Assembly (NCBI GenBank): GCA_027489295.1
Contig: JAIYAA010000238.1
Location: 1 to 6,668 of the forward strand
Origin: Sphingomonadales bacterium
GTDB taxonomy: Bacteria; Pseudomonadota; Alphaproteobacteria; Sphingomonadales; Sphingomonadaceae
Length of the DNA stretch: 6,668 nt
Reading direction: 5' to 3'
The notes below the pieces were generated by a model, which saw only the letters and a list, made by a program, of their open reading frames with translations, was not told where the DNA came from and searched no databases. Positions 6,659 through 6,668 of the stretch are shown here, one piece after another (the stretch's first letter is position 1; each line of letters opens with the position of its first letter). The translations under genes were made by a program, and so were the position numbers.

Positions 6659-6668
6659 CCATGGCTAG

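Noticed and set aside
6661..6668. ATG at 6661 as the start of a divergent plus-strand gene
   Set aside because: No ribosome site precedes it and only two codons are in the window.

Overview
The window is high-GC proteobacterial DNA. Codon use, alanine-rich signal peptides ending in A-x-A|Q and the promoter/operator style suggest a sphingomonad or related alphaproteobacterium (inference; no rRNA or housekeeping marker is present). It is a compact gene cluster for secreted, plant-polysaccharide-degrading enzymes. Every gene whose start is visible encodes an N-terminal export signal.

Layout: positions 2-697 (+) hold the C-terminal part of a sialate O-acetylesterase-like (SASA/SGNH) carbohydrate esterase. 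A 134-base gap follows, with a weak hairpin, a sigma70-like promoter and a 14-bp LacI-family operator (TGGTAGCGCTCACA) overlapping the -10. Positions 832-3348 (+) encode a large GH9 glycoside hydrolase with an extra N-terminal region and an Ig-like CelD_N domain. Positions 3405-4376 (+) encode a secreted alpha/beta-hydrolase esterase, probably in the same transcript. A strong 11-bp inverted repeat at 4397-4429 separates these genes from a convergent pair on the minus strand. That pair is a secreted beta-sandwich protein of unknown function (6603-5890), whose stop codon lies just before a GH43 enzyme with a C-terminal ricin-type lectin domain (5881-4436). Upstream of the minus-strand pair, at the window edge, is a second, different LacI-type palindrome (TGTTATCGGTAACA).

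Read together, the locus looks like part of a polysaccharide utilisation region. Two esterases of unrelated folds would remove acyl groups, GH9 would cut a beta-1,4-glycan backbone, and GH43 would remove or cleave arabinose- or xylose-containing chains. The two arms appear to answer to different LacI-family repressors. The exact substrate (xylan, xyloglucan, arabinan or mixed) cannot be fixed from this sequence. No RNA genes, mobile elements, CRISPR arrays or pseudogenes were seen.
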